Source of the DNA: Roseiarcus sp963835215
Lineage (GTDB): Bacteria; Pseudomonadota; Alphaproteobacteria; Rhizobiales; Beijerinckiaceae
DNA length: 64,000 nucleotides
Assembly (NCBI GenBank): GCA_963835215.1
Contig: CAWIES010000003.1
Location: forward strand, 1-64,000
Reading direction: 5' to 3'
Shown here: in pieces, positions 47,634 through 56,973 of the stretch
Numbering within the stretch: position 1 is the first letter of the stretch
Layout of the letters: every line of letters begins with the position of its first letter
Translations under genes and position numbers: made by a program
The notes under the pieces: model-generated
The model's database searches: none
The model's input: the letters and a program-made list of their open reading frames with translations, nothing else
Told to the model about the DNA's origin: nothing

Positions 47634-48797
47634 ATGGAATTTGGCGCCGCCGACGAGGCTTTGTTCGTCAACGCCAACGTGGTCGCCGCCGACCGGGTCT
47701 TTACCGGCTGGGTCGCGGTCGAGAAGGGACGCATCGCCGAGATCGGCGAGGGGAGCGGCCCGCGCGGCGGCATCGACTTGCACGGCGACTATCTGCTGCC
47801 CGGCCTCGTCGAGTTGCACACCGATCATCTCGAAGCCCATTTCATGCCGCGCCCGCACGTCTACTGGCTCGCTGGCAGCGCCGTCCTCGCCTATGACGCC
47901 CAGATCGCCGCCGCCGGCATCACCACCGTCTTCGATTCCTTTCGCGTTGGCTCGGAAAATGCCGACGAAGAGCGTGGAGGTCTCGGCGAACAGGGCGTGG
48001 CGCTCGCCGACGCGGTCGCCAGCGCCGGCGCGGCGCATCTGTTGCGCGCCGAACACAAAACCCATCTGCGCTGCGAGGTTCCCTCGCCAAACGTGGCCGC
48101 TACCCTCGAAGCGTTTCTCGCGGCGCATCCTGCAAGCCTCGTCTCGCTGATGGACCACACGCCGGGCCAGCGGCAGTTCCGCGATCTCGACAAGTATTTC
48201 CTTTATTACGGGGGCAAGACCGGCAAGTCGAAGTCGCAGTTGGAGGCGGTGATCGCCTCGCGTCAGAGGCTTGGGCGCGAACGCGCCGAAGCGAACCGGC
48301 CGCGCGTGGTCGAGATCGCCCGAGCTCGCGGCCTGACGATGGCGAGCCACGACGACACGACCCTGGATGACGTCGCACAGTCGCATCGCGAGGGCGTTTC
48401 GATCGCCGAATTTCCAACGACGGTCGAGGCCGCCGCCGCCTCACGCGATCTCGGCATGGCGACGGTGATGGGCGCGCCCAACGTCGTGCGGGGCGGCTCG
48501 CATTCGGGCAACGCCTCGGCGCGCGAACTCGCCGAGACCGGGCTGCTCGATATCCTGTCGTCGGACTACGTGCCGGCGGCGCTGCTGATGAGCGCCTTCC
48601 ATCTCGCCGATGCGCCCAAGGTCGGCGGGCTTGCCGGCGCGGTGCGCATGGTGACCAAGAACCCGGCCGAAGCGGTCGGCCTCACCGACCGCGGCGAGAT
48701 CGCGGTTGGACGGCGCGCCGATCTGGTGCGGGTGCGCATCCACGACAGCGAGCCGGTAGTGCGCGCCGTGTGGCGTCAGGGCCGGCAGGTGGCGTGA
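47634..48797 (+). CDS. phnM: ribose 1-triphosphonate diphosphatase
   Basis: Amidohydrolase-superfamily enzyme that removes pyrophosphate from ribose 1-triphosphonate. 387 residues, ATG at 47634 with GGAG nine bases upstream. The metal site HTDHLEAHF (His62 and His65) is followed by LMDHTPGQRQFRDLDKY, the ASHDDTT motif, and MGAPNVVRGGSHSGNASARELA and LSSDYVPAALL near the C-terminus. Begins five bases after the hexapeptide transferase stop. Confidence 0.95.
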   Translation: MEFGAADEALFVNANVVAADRVFTGWVAVEKGRIAEIGEGSGPRGGIDLHGDYLLPGLVELHTDHLEAHFMPRPHVYWLAGSAVLAYDAQIAAAGITTVFDSFRVGSENADEERGGLGEQGVALADAVASAGAAHLLRAEHKTHLRCEVPSPNVAATLEAFLAAHPASLVSLMDHTPGQRQFRDLDKYFLYYGGKTGKSKSQLEAVIASRQRLGRERAEANRPRVVEIARARGLTMASHDDTTLDDVAQSHREGVSIAEFPTTVEAAAASRDLGMATVMGAPNVVRGGSHSGNASARELAETGLLDILSSDYVPAALLMSAFHLADAPKVGGLAGAVRMVTKNPAEAVGLTDRGEIAVGRRADLVRVRIHDSEPVVRAVWRQGRQVA

Positions 48798-48801
48798 GAC
48801 G

Positions 48802-49386
48802 ATGGGCGCCGCGCCGCAACCAAATCCGGGGATGGGTCTGTTCGTCGCCGTCGTCGGCCCGAGCGGCGCCGGGAAGGATGCGCTAATCCGCGGTCTCGCC
48901 ACGCAGCTCGGCGAGGCCGAGGGTGTGAGCTATGCGCGGCGCGTCGTCACCCGTAGCGCCGACGCCCATGAGGATCACGACACGCTGGGGGAGCGCGAGT
49001 TTATGGCGGCGCGCGCGGGCGGCCGCTTCGCGCTCTCCTGGGCCGCCCACGATCTCCACTACGGTGTGCCGCGCGAGATCGAGACGCATCTGGCGGAAGG
49101 CGGCGTGGTGGTGTGCAATGTCTCGCGCGGCGTCGTCGACGAGGTGCGCCGGCGCTATCCCCACAGCCTGATCGTGCTGGTCACGGCGCGGCCCGACACG
49201 CTGGCGACGCGCCTCGCCGCGCGCGGGCGCGACGATGGCGACAGCCGCCGCAAGCGGCTCGATCGCGCTACGGCGCTCAAAGACGCCTTCGCGCCCGACG
49301 CGACAATCCAGAACGACGGCGCGCTCGACGACGCCATCGCGCGCTTCCGGGCGCTGATCCTCGCCCATCGAAATCCCCGGCCATGA
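48802..49386 (+). CDS. phnN: ribose 1,5-bisphosphate phosphokinase
   Basis: Converts ribose 1,5-bisphosphate, released by the C-P lyase route, into PRPP using ATP. 194 residues, guanylate-kinase-like. The P-loop is GPSGAGKDAL. Family features: ARRVVTRSADAHEDHDTL, FALSWAAHDLHYGVP and LVTARPDTLATRLAARGRD. Starts two bases after phnM ends. Overlaps the DUF1045 gene by four bases. Confidence 0.94.
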   Translation: MGAAPQPNPGMGLFVAVVGPSGAGKDALIRGLATQLGEAEGVSYARRVVTRSADAHEDHDTLGEREFMAARAGGRFALSWAAHDLHYGVPREIETHLAEGGVVVCNVSRGVVDEVRRRYPHSLIVLVTARPDTLATRLAARGRDDGDSRRKRLDRATALKDAFAPDATIQNDGALDDAIARFRALILAHRNPRP

Positions 49387-50090
49387 GCGCGCCAATCCGT
49401 TGGGCCGTCTATCTCGCGCCCCCGCCCGAGAGCGCCTTGTGGCGCTTCGGCTGCGACGTGATCGGCCGCGACGCGGTAAGCGGCGAGCGCCGCACAGGCT
49501 TCGCCGTCGACGGGTTCGACGCCACCGAATGGCGCGCGTCGACCTCCGAACCGCGTCGCTATGGCTTCCATGCGACGCTCAAGGCGCCCTTTCGCCTCGC
49601 CGAAGGGGCAAGCCGCACCGCGCTCGGCGAGGCCATTGGCGCCCTGGCGCGCCAGTTTCAGCCGTTCGCCGCCGGATCGCTCGGCGTGTCCACGCTCGCC
49701 CTCGACGACAGCCGCGCTTTCGTCGCGCTGACGCTGGGCGCGCCCTCAAGCGAACTGACGCGGCTCGAAGAACAGGCGGTGCGCGAACTCGATGGCTTCC
49801 GCGCCCCGCTCAGCGACGCCGAGCGCGGGCGTCGCGATCCCGCGCAGCTCACGCCGCGCCAGCGCGAGACCTTCGAGCGCTGGGGTTACCCCCACGCGCT
49901 CTCCGACTTCCGCCTGCACTTCACGCTGACCAACGCGCTTGTCGAGGCGGAGCGGATCGCCGCCGCGCTAGCGCATGAATTCGCCCATCGCGTCGCCGAT
50001 CCGGCGCTGGTCATCGACGCCCTGGCGCTGTTCGCCCAGCGGCCTGACGGCGAGTTTGTCGTCGACGAGCGATTTGCGCTGGGGAGATAG
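49383..50090 (+). CDS. DUF1045 family phosphonate-metabolism protein
   Basis: 235-residue protein of the family routinely found at the end of alphaproteobacterial phn operons. It has two 2H-phosphoesterase motifs, RYGFHATLKAPF near residue 60 and FRLHFTLTN near residue 180, so it may hydrolyse a cyclic phosphate. In the pathway this could be 5-phosphoribosyl 1,2-cyclic phosphate, otherwise handled by PhnP, which is absent here. That assignment is inference. Last gene of the ten-gene run, ATGA-coupled to phnN. Confidence 0.9.
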   Translation: MSAPIRWAVYLAPPPESALWRFGCDVIGRDAVSGERRTGFAVDGFDATEWRASTSEPRRYGFHATLKAPFRLAEGASRTALGEAIGALARQFQPFAAGSLGVSTLALDDSRAFVALTLGAPSSELTRLEEQAVRELDGFRAPLSDAERGRRDPAQLTPRQRETFERWGYPHALSDFRLHFTLTNALVEAERIAAALAHEFAHRVADPALVIDALALFAQRPDGEFVVDERFALGR

Positions 50091-50103
50091 CGCGGCGCGC
50101 TCT

Positions 50104-50127
50104 CCTTCCCCCCGTTGCGGGGGAAGG
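50104..50127. repeat. hairpin repeat (family A) between the phn and bta operons
   Basis: CCTTCCCCC (50104-50112) and GGGGGAAGG (50119-50127) form a perfect 9-bp stem, 13 bases after the DUF1045 stop. A possible terminator separating the phn operon from btaA. Confidence 0.6.
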
Positions 50128-50220
50128 GGCGCGGCGCCTCCCCATCCCCTCCCGTCACGCGCGCGTCACGCGACTCGATTAACCGCTGCCGAACTCGGCT
50201 CTTCTCTCCATGGAGGATGC

Positions 50221-51474
50221 GTGCAGCACTCAGTCCGCGCAGCGCAGCGCGCCACCGGCGAGGGCTTGCGCGCCGCCGTTCATCGCAGCAAGGCGCTCAG
50301 CCGCGCCGGCGTGCTCGAACGCCTGTTCACCGCCGCCTTTCGCGGCCTCGTCTATCCGCAGATCTGGGAAGACCCGGTCGTCGACCTCGAGGCGCTGCGC
50401 CTCGGTCCGAACGACCGCGTGCTGACCATCGCCTCGGGCGGCTGCAACGCGCTCTCCTACCTCACGGCCGATCCCGCCGAAATCGTCGCCATCGATCTCA
50501 ACGGCGCGCATGTCGCGCTCGGTCGCCTCAAACTGTGCGCGCTGCAACATCTGCCCGACTACGAATCGTTCCGCCGCTTCTTCGGCGACGCCGACTCGCG
50601 CGCCAATGTCGCCGCTTACGACAATCTGCTGCGCGAGCGCATCGATTCCGTCAGCCGCGCCTATTGGGATGCAAGGCCCTATCGCCTCCGCCGCCGCATC
50701 GGCGTGTTCGCGCGCAACGTCTACCGCTACGGGCTGCTCGGCCATTTTCTCACCGCCGGCCATGTGTTGGCGCGCCTGCACGGCGGCAATCCGCGGGCGA
50801 TGCTCGGCGCGCGTTCGCTCGAGGAGCAGCGCGTCTTGTTCGACCGGCATCTCGCGCCAGTGTTCGACAAGCCGACCGTGCGTTGGCTGATCCGCCAGCC
50901 CGCTTCGCTCTATGGCCTCGGGATTCCGCCGGCGCAGTATCGCGCGCTGGCCGGCGATTCTGAGCATGGCATCGGCGTGGTGCTGCGCCAGCGGCTGGAG
51001 CGGCTCGCCTGCGACTTCGACATTCGCGACAATTATTTCGCCGCCCAGGCGTTTGGCCGCAGGTATGCGCGCGGTCCCGACGCTTCGCTGCCGCCCTATC
51101 TGCAACGCGCACACTTCGACGCGCTGCGCGAACGCGCCGATCGCCTGAGCTTCGTCCACGGTTCGCTGACCCAGCGCCTGAGCGACGCGCCGGCGTCGAG
51201 CTTCGACGCCTATGTGCTGCTCGACGCGCAGGACTGGATGAACGACGCCGAGCTGACGGCGCTGTGGACGCAGATCACCCGCACCGCGCGACCCGGCGCA
51301 CGCGTCATCTTCCGCACCGCCGCGGACGAGCGCCTGCTGCCTGGCCGCGTGCCCGCCGACGTGCTCGGCGCCTGGGACTACCAGGAGGCGCAGAGCCGTG
51401 ACCTTGGGCGGCGCGATCGTTCGTCGATCTACGGCGCCTTCCATCTCTACACACTTGCAGAGCGCAACTCGTGA
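50221..51474 (+). CDS. btaA: S-adenosylmethionine:diacylglycerol 3-amino-3-carboxypropyltransferase
   Basis: First enzyme of betaine-lipid (DGTS) synthesis, moving the aminocarboxypropyl group of SAM to diacylglycerol. 417 residues of the DUF3419/BtaA family. Blocks: FRGLVYPQIWEDPVVDLEAL, the SAM-binding VLTIASGGCNALSYL and IVAIDLNGAHVALGRLKL, LLDAQDWMNDAELTALWTQI and RVIFRTAADERLLPGR. GTG start at 50221 with GGAGG four bases before, a short spacing. Coupled to btaB by a GTGA overlap. Confidence 0.93.
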   Translation: MQHSVRAAQRATGEGLRAAVHRSKALSRAGVLERLFTAAFRGLVYPQIWEDPVVDLEALRLGPNDRVLTIASGGCNALSYLTADPAEIVAIDLNGAHVALGRLKLCALQHLPDYESFRRFFGDADSRANVAAYDNLLRERIDSVSRAYWDARPYRLRRRIGVFARNVYRYGLLGHFLTAGHVLARLHGGNPRAMLGARSLEEQRVLFDRHLAPVFDKPTVRWLIRQPASLYGLGIPPAQYRALAGDSEHGIGVVLRQRLERLACDFDIRDNYFAAQAFGRRYARGPDASLPPYLQRAHFDALRERADRLSFVHGSLTQRLSDAPASSFDAYVLLDAQDWMNDAELTALWTQITRTARPGARVIFRTAADERLLPGRVPADVLGAWDYQEAQSRDLGRRDRSSIYGAFHLYTLAERNS

Positions 51475-52124
51475 GCGACGCCGCACTGCTGATGGACCGG
51501 ATGTATCGGCGTCAGCGCCACATCTATGACGCGACGCGCAAGTTCTACCTGCTCGGGCGCGACGGGACGATCGCCGCGCTGGCGCCAAAGCCGGGCGACG
51601 CGGTGCTGGAGATCGGCTGCGGCACGGGACGCAATCTGATTGCCGTCGCGCGTCGTTTCCCTGAGGCGCAAGTCTTCGGCCTCGACGTTTCGAGCGCCAT
51701 GCTGGCGAGCGCGCGCGCCGCAATCGGGCGCGCCGGGCTTGAGGGCCGCATCATCGTGGCGCAGGCTGACGCGACCGATTTCGACGCCGAGGGGTTGTTT
51801 GGCCGGGCTGCGTTCGACCGGGTGCTGATCTCCTACGCGCTGTCGATGATCCCCCCGTGGCGCGAGGCGCTGGCCCGCGCGCTCGACGCGCTCAGCGCCG
51901 GCGGCGCGCTGGAGATTGTCGACTTCGGCGACCAGGCCGGTCTGCCGCCGCTGTTTCGCGCTGGACTGCGGCGCTGGCTCGCCGCCTTCGAGGTAAGCCC
52001 ACGCGACGCGCTCGGCGATGCGCTGGCCGCGCTGGCGGCGGATCGCGGCCTGCGCTGCCGCACGGCCCCGCTGTTTGGCGGCTATGCGATGCGTGCGAGC
52101 GTCGGGCGGCCGCACGGTGAGTAG
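51471..52124 (+). CDS. btaB: diacylglyceryl-homoserine N-methyltransferase
   Basis: Class I SAM methyltransferase that trimethylates diacylglyceryl-homoserine to DGTS. 217 residues. The BtaB-type start RRQRHIYDATRKFYLLGRD precedes SAM motif I VLEIGCGTGRNL (about residues 45-56), FGLDVSSAML and ISYALSMIPPWREAL. GTG start inside the btaA stop region. Known in Rhizobiales to be induced by phosphate limitation, which fits its place next to the phn operon. Confidence 0.93.
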   Translation: MSDAALLMDRMYRRQRHIYDATRKFYLLGRDGTIAALAPKPGDAVLEIGCGTGRNLIAVARRFPEAQVFGLDVSSAMLASARAAIGRAGLEGRIIVAQADATDFDAEGLFGRAAFDRVLISYALSMIPPWREALARALDALSAGGALEIVDFGDQAGLPPLFRAGLRRWLAAFEVSPRDALGDALAALAADRGLRCRTAPLFGGYAMRASVGRPHGE

Positions 52125-52191
52125 TGGCGCGGCCCTCCGCGGCCGCGCGGGCGTCTCTCAACCGCGCGCGGGCGCGGAGGCCCGCGCCACT
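52123..52191. repeat. long hairpin repeat (family B), copy 2
   Basis: Near-perfect inverted repeat starting at the btaB stop, with the right arm ending at 52191. The arms begin AGTGGCGCGG and match copy 1 at 13937-14010 except for small differences in the left arm. Confidence 0.78.
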
Positions 52192-52277
52192 GGTACCGCT
52201 TGCCAGCCCGTTCCATCGCGACATAGTCTCCCGCGCTTGTCGGCGGCCTCCCGCCCCCGATCCCTCCGGGATGTTTC

Positions 52278-53228
52278 GTGGTCGGTTACGCGCTCCAGCG
52301 TCTCCTCGTTCTCGTCGCGACGCTCGCGATCGCCTCGTTCGTCGTGTTCGGCGTCATCGAGATTCTGCCTGGGAACGCGGCCGAGACGATCTTGGGAACC
52401 TCGGCGACGCCCGAGACGGTCGCCGCGCTCGCCCACAAGCTCGGCCTCGACCAGCCCTTCGCGGCGAGATACTGGGCCTGGGCGACCGGCGCGCTACGAG
52501 GCGATCTCGGCCTATCCTACGCCTACAATTCGCCGATCGCGCCGCTGATCGCCGAGCGCCTCGCCGTTAGCGCGCCGCTGGCGTTGATGGCGATGGCGAT
52601 CGCCGCCGCGCTGGCGCTGATCGGCGGCGTCTATGCGGCGGGGCGGCGCGGCAAAATCGGCGACGCGGCGGTGATGGCGGCGAGCCAGATCGGGCTCGCC
52701 ATTCCCAATTTTTGGCTGGCGATCCTGCTGGTGTTGGTGTTCGCGGTCCATTGGCGCATCGCGCCGTCGGGCGGCTTTCCCGGCTGGGACGCGGGGATCG
52801 GGCGCGCGCTCGCCGCGCTCGCCTTGCCGGCGATTGCGCTCGGTCTGGTGCAAGCGGCGGTCCTCACCCGCGTCACGCGCTCGGCGCTGCTCGAAGCGTT
52901 GAACGAAGACTTCATCCGCACCGCGCGCGCCAAAGGCCTGTCGCGCTCGGCGACGCTGTGGCGCCACGCGCTGCCCAATGCGATGACGCCGATCCTGACC
53001 ATCATGGGCCTGCAATTCGCCAATCTGCTCGCCGGCGCGATCGTGGTCGAGAATGTGTTCGTGTTGCCGGGCCTTGGCCGGCTGATCGTGCAGTCGATCG
53101 GCAATCGCGACGCGCTGGTGGTCGAAGATTGCGTGATGCTGCTCGCCGCCTTCGTCATCGCGCTCAACTTTCTGGTCGATCTTGCCTGCGCGGCGATCGA
53201 TCCGCGCCTGAGGTCGCGCACAGCGTGA
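52278..53228 (+). CDS. Dpp/Opp-type ABC transporter permease (B subunit)
   Basis: Membrane subunit of a peptide/nickel/opine-type importer. 316 residues, GTG start. The N-terminal helix (RLLVLVATLAIASFVVFGVIEIL) is followed by the periplasmic loop with PGNAAETILG. The BPD_transp_1 domain has the EAA loop LNEDFIRTARAKGLSRSATLWRHALPNA and the end ENVFVLPGLGRLIVQSIGNRD. First of four coupled genes. No substrate-binding protein gene precedes or follows, so the substrate cannot be read from context. Confidence 0.92.
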   Translation: MVGYALQRLLVLVATLAIASFVVFGVIEILPGNAAETILGTSATPETVAALAHKLGLDQPFAARYWAWATGALRGDLGLSYAYNSPIAPLIAERLAVSAPLALMAMAIAAALALIGGVYAAGRRGKIGDAAVMAASQIGLAIPNFWLAILLVLVFAVHWRIAPSGGFPGWDAGIGRALAALALPAIALGLVQAAVLTRVTRSALLEALNEDFIRTARAKGLSRSATLWRHALPNAMTPILTIMGLQFANLLAGAIVVENVFVLPGLGRLIVQSIGNRDALVVEDCVMLLAAFVIALNFLVDLACAAIDPRLRSRTA

Positions 53229-54067
53229 GCGGCGCAAGCCTCAGATCGACGCGCCGCGGCGGCATGAGCCTGCTGCTCGGCGCCGCGCTGGTTGCGCTGC
53301 TGATCGGCGCCGCGGCGCTCTCGCTGGTCTGGACGCCCTACCCGACCGGCGCGATCGACATTCCGCACAAGCTCGCGGAACCTTCGGCGGCGCATTGGCT
53401 CGGCTCCGATCCGCTCGGGCGCGACGTGCTCTCGCTGATCCTCGCGGGAGCGCGGGTGTCGATCCTGGTCGGCGTCATCGCGGTTGGCGTCGGCCTTGTC
53501 TTCGGCGTCGCGCTCGGCCTGGTCGCCGCCACGACCAAAGGGCTTGCCGAAAGCGCGATCATGAAGACGAGCGACTTCGCCTTCGCCTTTCCCGCCCTGC
53601 TCTCGGCGATCCTGCTCACCTCGACCTATGGCCCGGGCGTCGTCAACGCGATCGTCGCCATCGGCATTTCCAACGTGCCGATCTTCGCTCGGCTGACGCG
53701 CGCCGCCGCCAATGGCGCGCTGGCGAGCGAATACGTGCTCGCCGCGCGCGCCGCCGGTCGCGGGCCATTCGCCATCGCGTTTCATCACGTCCTCCCAAAT
53801 ATCGCGCCGGCGCTGATCGTCCAGGCGACGATCCAGTTCGCCATCGCCATTCTCGCCGAGGCGGCACTGTCCTATCTCGGCCTCGGCGCACAGCCGCCGC
53901 AGGCCTCGTGGGGACGGATGCTCGCCGAGGCGCAGAACTGGATGTACCTCGCGCCGCGCCTTGCGGTGTTTCCGGGCATCGCCGTCGCGCTCAGCGTGTT
54001 CGGCCTCAATCTGCTCGGCGATGGCCTGCGCGACGCGCTCGATCCCAAACTCAGGGCGCGGCGCTAA
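53225..54067 (+). CDS. Dpp/Opp-type ABC transporter permease (C subunit)
   Basis: Second permease, 280 residues, GTG start within the stop of the first (GTGA). Family marks are AHWLGSDPLGRDVLSLILAGARVS, EYVLAARAAGRGPFAIAFHHVLPN (the EAA loop), EAALSYLGLGAQPPQASWGRML and the C-terminal GDGLRDALDPKLR. Six helices are expected. Confidence 0.92.
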   Translation: MSGASLRSTRRGGMSLLLGAALVALLIGAAALSLVWTPYPTGAIDIPHKLAEPSAAHWLGSDPLGRDVLSLILAGARVSILVGVIAVGVGLVFGVALGLVAATTKGLAESAIMKTSDFAFAFPALLSAILLTSTYGPGVVNAIVAIGISNVPIFARLTRAAANGALASEYVLAARAAGRGPFAIAFHHVLPNIAPALIVQATIQFAIAILAEAALSYLGLGAQPPQASWGRMLAEAQNWMYLAPRLAVFPGIAVALSVFGLNLLGDGLRDALDPKLRARR

Positions 54068-54068
54068 C

Positions 54069-55044
54069 ATGCTGCTCGAAGTCGCCGATCTCGCCATCGA
54101 TCTGCCGACGCCGGCGGGCCCGCGCCGCGTTGTCAACGACGTCTCGTTCTCGCTCAATGCGGGCGAAAGCCTCGGCGTGGTCGGCGAGTCCGGTTCCGGC
54201 AAGACGATGACCGCGCTGGCGCTGATGGCGCTGCTGCCCGAGGGCGCCACGGTCTCTGGCGCCTTGCGCTTCGCCGGTCTCGACCTCGCGCGGCTGCCTG
54301 AGGCCCAGATGCGCAAAATTCGCGGCGACCGTATCGCGATGATCTTCCAGGAGCCGATGAGCGCGCTCAATCCGCTGCAGCGGATCGGCGCCCAGGTCGC
54401 CGAGCCGCTGATCCTGCATCGCGGCATGACCAAGGCGGCGGCGCGGGCGGAGGCGGTCAGGTTGCTCGATCGCGTCCGCTTGCGCGAGCCCGCGCGCATC
54501 GCCCGCGCCTATCCCTTCGCGCTGTCGGGCGGCGAGCGCCAGCGGGCGATGATCGCGATGGCGCTGAGCTGCTCGCCACAACTCATCATCGCCGACGAGC
54601 CAACCACCGCGCTCGACGTCACCGTGCAGGCGCAGATCCTCGATCTGCTGGCGAGGCTCGGCGCCGAGGCCAATATGGCGATGCTGCTGGTCAGCCACGA
54701 TCTCGCGGTCGATCGCCCGCCATTGCCGGCGCGTGCTGGTGATGTACGGCGGCACTTTGATGGAGAGCGGCCCCGTCGACGCGGTGCTGCGGCGCGCGCT
54801 CCACCCCTATACGCAGGCGCTGCTCGAAGCGCGCCCGCGCCTCGGCGCGCCGCGCGGCGAGCGACTGCGCGCGATCGCGGGCCAGGCTTCGCCGGCCGGC
54901 GCGCAGCCGCAGGGCTGTCCCTTCGCCGACCGCTGCCCCCTCGCGCTCGAAGCATGCCGCACGACGCCGCTGCCGACGATCGAACTCGCAGGCGGGCGGC
55001 GCGTGCGCTGTCTGCGCGTCGGCGCCGACGGGCGGCTGACATGA
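54069..55044 (+). CDS. Dpp/Opp-type ABC transporter ATP-binding protein (D subunit), frame broken near 54713
   Basis: First ATPase. Walker A GESGSGKTM, MIFQEPMSALNPLQRIG, signature LSGGERQRAMIAMAL, Walker B LIIADEPTTALDVTVQ, H-loop LVSHDLAV. Immediately after the H-loop an extra A in GTCGATCGCC shifts the frame. The continuation RVLVMYGGTLMESGPVDAVL, HPYTQALLEARPRLG and the C-terminal Cys cluster GCPFADRCPLALEAC (oligopeptide-type domain) stops at 55044. Likely an indel. Confidence 0.9.
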
Positions 55045-55995
55045 GCGCGCCGCTGCTGGAGGTCGCGGATCTCGTCAAGCTCTACAAGCTCGCCAGGCCG
55101 GGCTGGTTCGCGCCCCAGCCCGTGCGGCGCGCGGTCGATGGCGTCAGCCTTCTCGTCACGGCGGGCCGCTCGTTCGGCGTCGTCGGCAAATCCGGCTCGG
55201 GCAAATCGACGCTGGCGCGCGCGGTCATGGCGCTCGAACCGCCGACCGCGGGAACGGTGCGGCTCGAGGGGCGATCGCTGTTCGATCTTTCCCGCCGCGA
55301 GCTGCGCGCGGCGCGCGCCGACATGCAGATGATCTTCCAGGACCCTTACGGCTCGCTCGATCCGCGCCAGCGCGTCTCGCGCATCGTCGCCGAGCCGCTG
55401 ATCAATCTCGCCGACGTCACGCCGCCGCAACGCGCCGCGCGCGTTCTTGAAGCCCTGAGCGCGGTCGGGCTGGCGGCGGCCGACGCGCGACAAATATCCG
55501 CACGAGTTTTCCGGCGGCCAACGTCAGCGCATCGCCATCGCCCGCGCGCTGGTCACACGGCCGAAGCTGGTCGTCGCCGACGAGCCGGTTTCGGCGCTCG
55601 ACGTTTCGATCCAGGCGCAGGTGCTCAACCTGATGAGCGATCTGCAACGCGAGGCGGGCGTCACGTTCCTGATCATCAGCCACGATCTCGCCGTCGTCGG
55701 CCATATCTGCGACGATCTCGCCGTGATGTTTCGCGGTCGCTTCGTCGAGACCGGGGCCGCCGCCGCGCTGCTCGGCGCGCCCGCGCATCCTTACACGCGC
55801 GAACTGATCGACGCGGCGCCCAAGCTGGAGGAGGCGCCGATCGTCGCGCCCGCGCCGCCGCCCCACCCCGAGGCCGCCTCCGGCTGCGCCTATGCCGCGC
55901 GCTGCCGCTTTGCCCAAGCGCGCTGCCTCGAAGAGGCGCCCGCGTTGCGCGTGCTTGGCGAAGGGCGCGCCGTCGCCTGCCATTTTCCGCTGTAG
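55041..55995 (+). CDS. Dpp/Opp-type ABC transporter ATP-binding protein (F subunit), frame broken near 55487
   Basis: Second ATPase, starting in the ATGA overlap with the first. Walker A GKSGSGKST, MIFQDPYGSLDPRQRV. After the break (an extra C before GACAAATATCC) come EFSGGQRQRIAIARALVTRP, VVADEPVSALDVSIQ, IISHDLAVVGHICDDLAVM, HPYTRELIDAAPKLEE and the C-terminal CAYAARCRFAQARC motif. Restored length about 318 residues. Likely an indel. Confidence 0.9.
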
Positions 55996-56001
55996 CCGCC
56001 T

Positions 56002-56854
56002 TCAGGGCGCCGCCGCGTCGAACCGCGTGTCGAGCGCGACCGGCTCCCAGTGTGCGAGATCGGCGAGCAGCCGCTCGGCATGGCCACGCACCGCCGCGAC
56101 CGCGTCGGCGCCGAGTTGCAACCGCAGCGGCGGCGTCTCGGCGGCGAGCGCCAACGCAACCGCCCGCGCGGCCTTGTCGGGATCGCCCTCCTGGGTTCCG
56201 TCCATGCCCTTGGCGAACTCGCGCGTGCCGCCGACGATTTCGCGATAGGCGTCGAGCGCCGGCATGTGCTTGAGCGCGCCGCCGGCGAACCGGGTGCGGA
56301 AAGCGCCGGGTTCGACGATCAGCGTCTTGATCCCGAACGGCGCGACCTCCTGCGCCAGCGCCTCGGAAAAGCCCTCCAGCGCGAATTTCGAGGCGGAATA
56401 GGCGCTGAAGCCGGCAAAAGAGAGCTGGCCGCCGAGGCTGGAGAGATTGACGATCGCGCCAGAGCGCCGGGCGCGCATGTGGGGCAAGAACCGCCTTGGT
56501 CAGCGCGATGGCGCCAAAGAAATTGGTCTCCATCTGCGCGCGCAGTTCCGCTTCGGGCGTTTCTTCGACGGCGCCGACGATGCCGTAACCGGCGTTGTTG
56601 ACGAGGACGTCGATGCGGCCGAAGCGGGCGAGCGCCGCGCTCACCGCCCTGTCCGGCGCTCCGCTCTCGGTCACGTCGAAGGCGAGCGCCAGCACCCGGC
56701 CAGGCGCGCTCGCTGCGAGTTCGGCGAGCGGGGCAGCCGAGCGGGCGGTCGCCACGATATTGGCGCCGCGCTCGAGCGCCACGCGGGCGAAGGCCGCGCC
56801 AAAGCCGGACGAAGCGCCGGTGATGAACCAGGTCGGATTGGCCTTGTCGGTCAT
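56002..56854 (-). CDS. short-chain dehydrogenase/reductase, frame broken near 56487
   Basis: NAD(P)-dependent oxidoreductase of the classical SDR type, about 284 residues restored. Cofactor motif TGASSGFG near residue 12, NNAGYG, then after an extra T (GTTCTTGCCCC where CTG CCC is expected) HMRARRSGAIVNLSSLGGQ and the catalytic YSASKFALEGFSEAL with Tyr and Lys. The C-terminus is of the LGADAVAAVRGHAE kind seen in broad ketoreductases. It is divergent from a LysR regulator that probably controls it. Substrate unknown. Confidence 0.9.
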
Positions 56855-56932
56855 GACGATCTCCTCGGTTCGACTTGGGCGGCAAGACGCCGCCGACGGA
56901 GGTCACTCTGCACGCGATGCCGCTCGGCGATA

Positions 56933-56970
56933 ATGCGGTTTAAATCGCATGTATTATGCGATATCATGCA
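56933..56970. promoter_or_regulatory. LysR-type operator array between the SDR and lysR genes
   Basis: ATGCG (56933), CGCAT (56946), ATGCG (56956) and CATGCA (56965) alternate in orientation within 38 A/T-rich bases, making overlapping dyads such as ATGCG-N8-CGCAT and GCAT-N5-ATGC. The site directly precedes the lysR ATG at 56974, as expected for autoregulated LysR pairs. Confidence 0.55.
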
Positions 56971-56973
56971 GCA

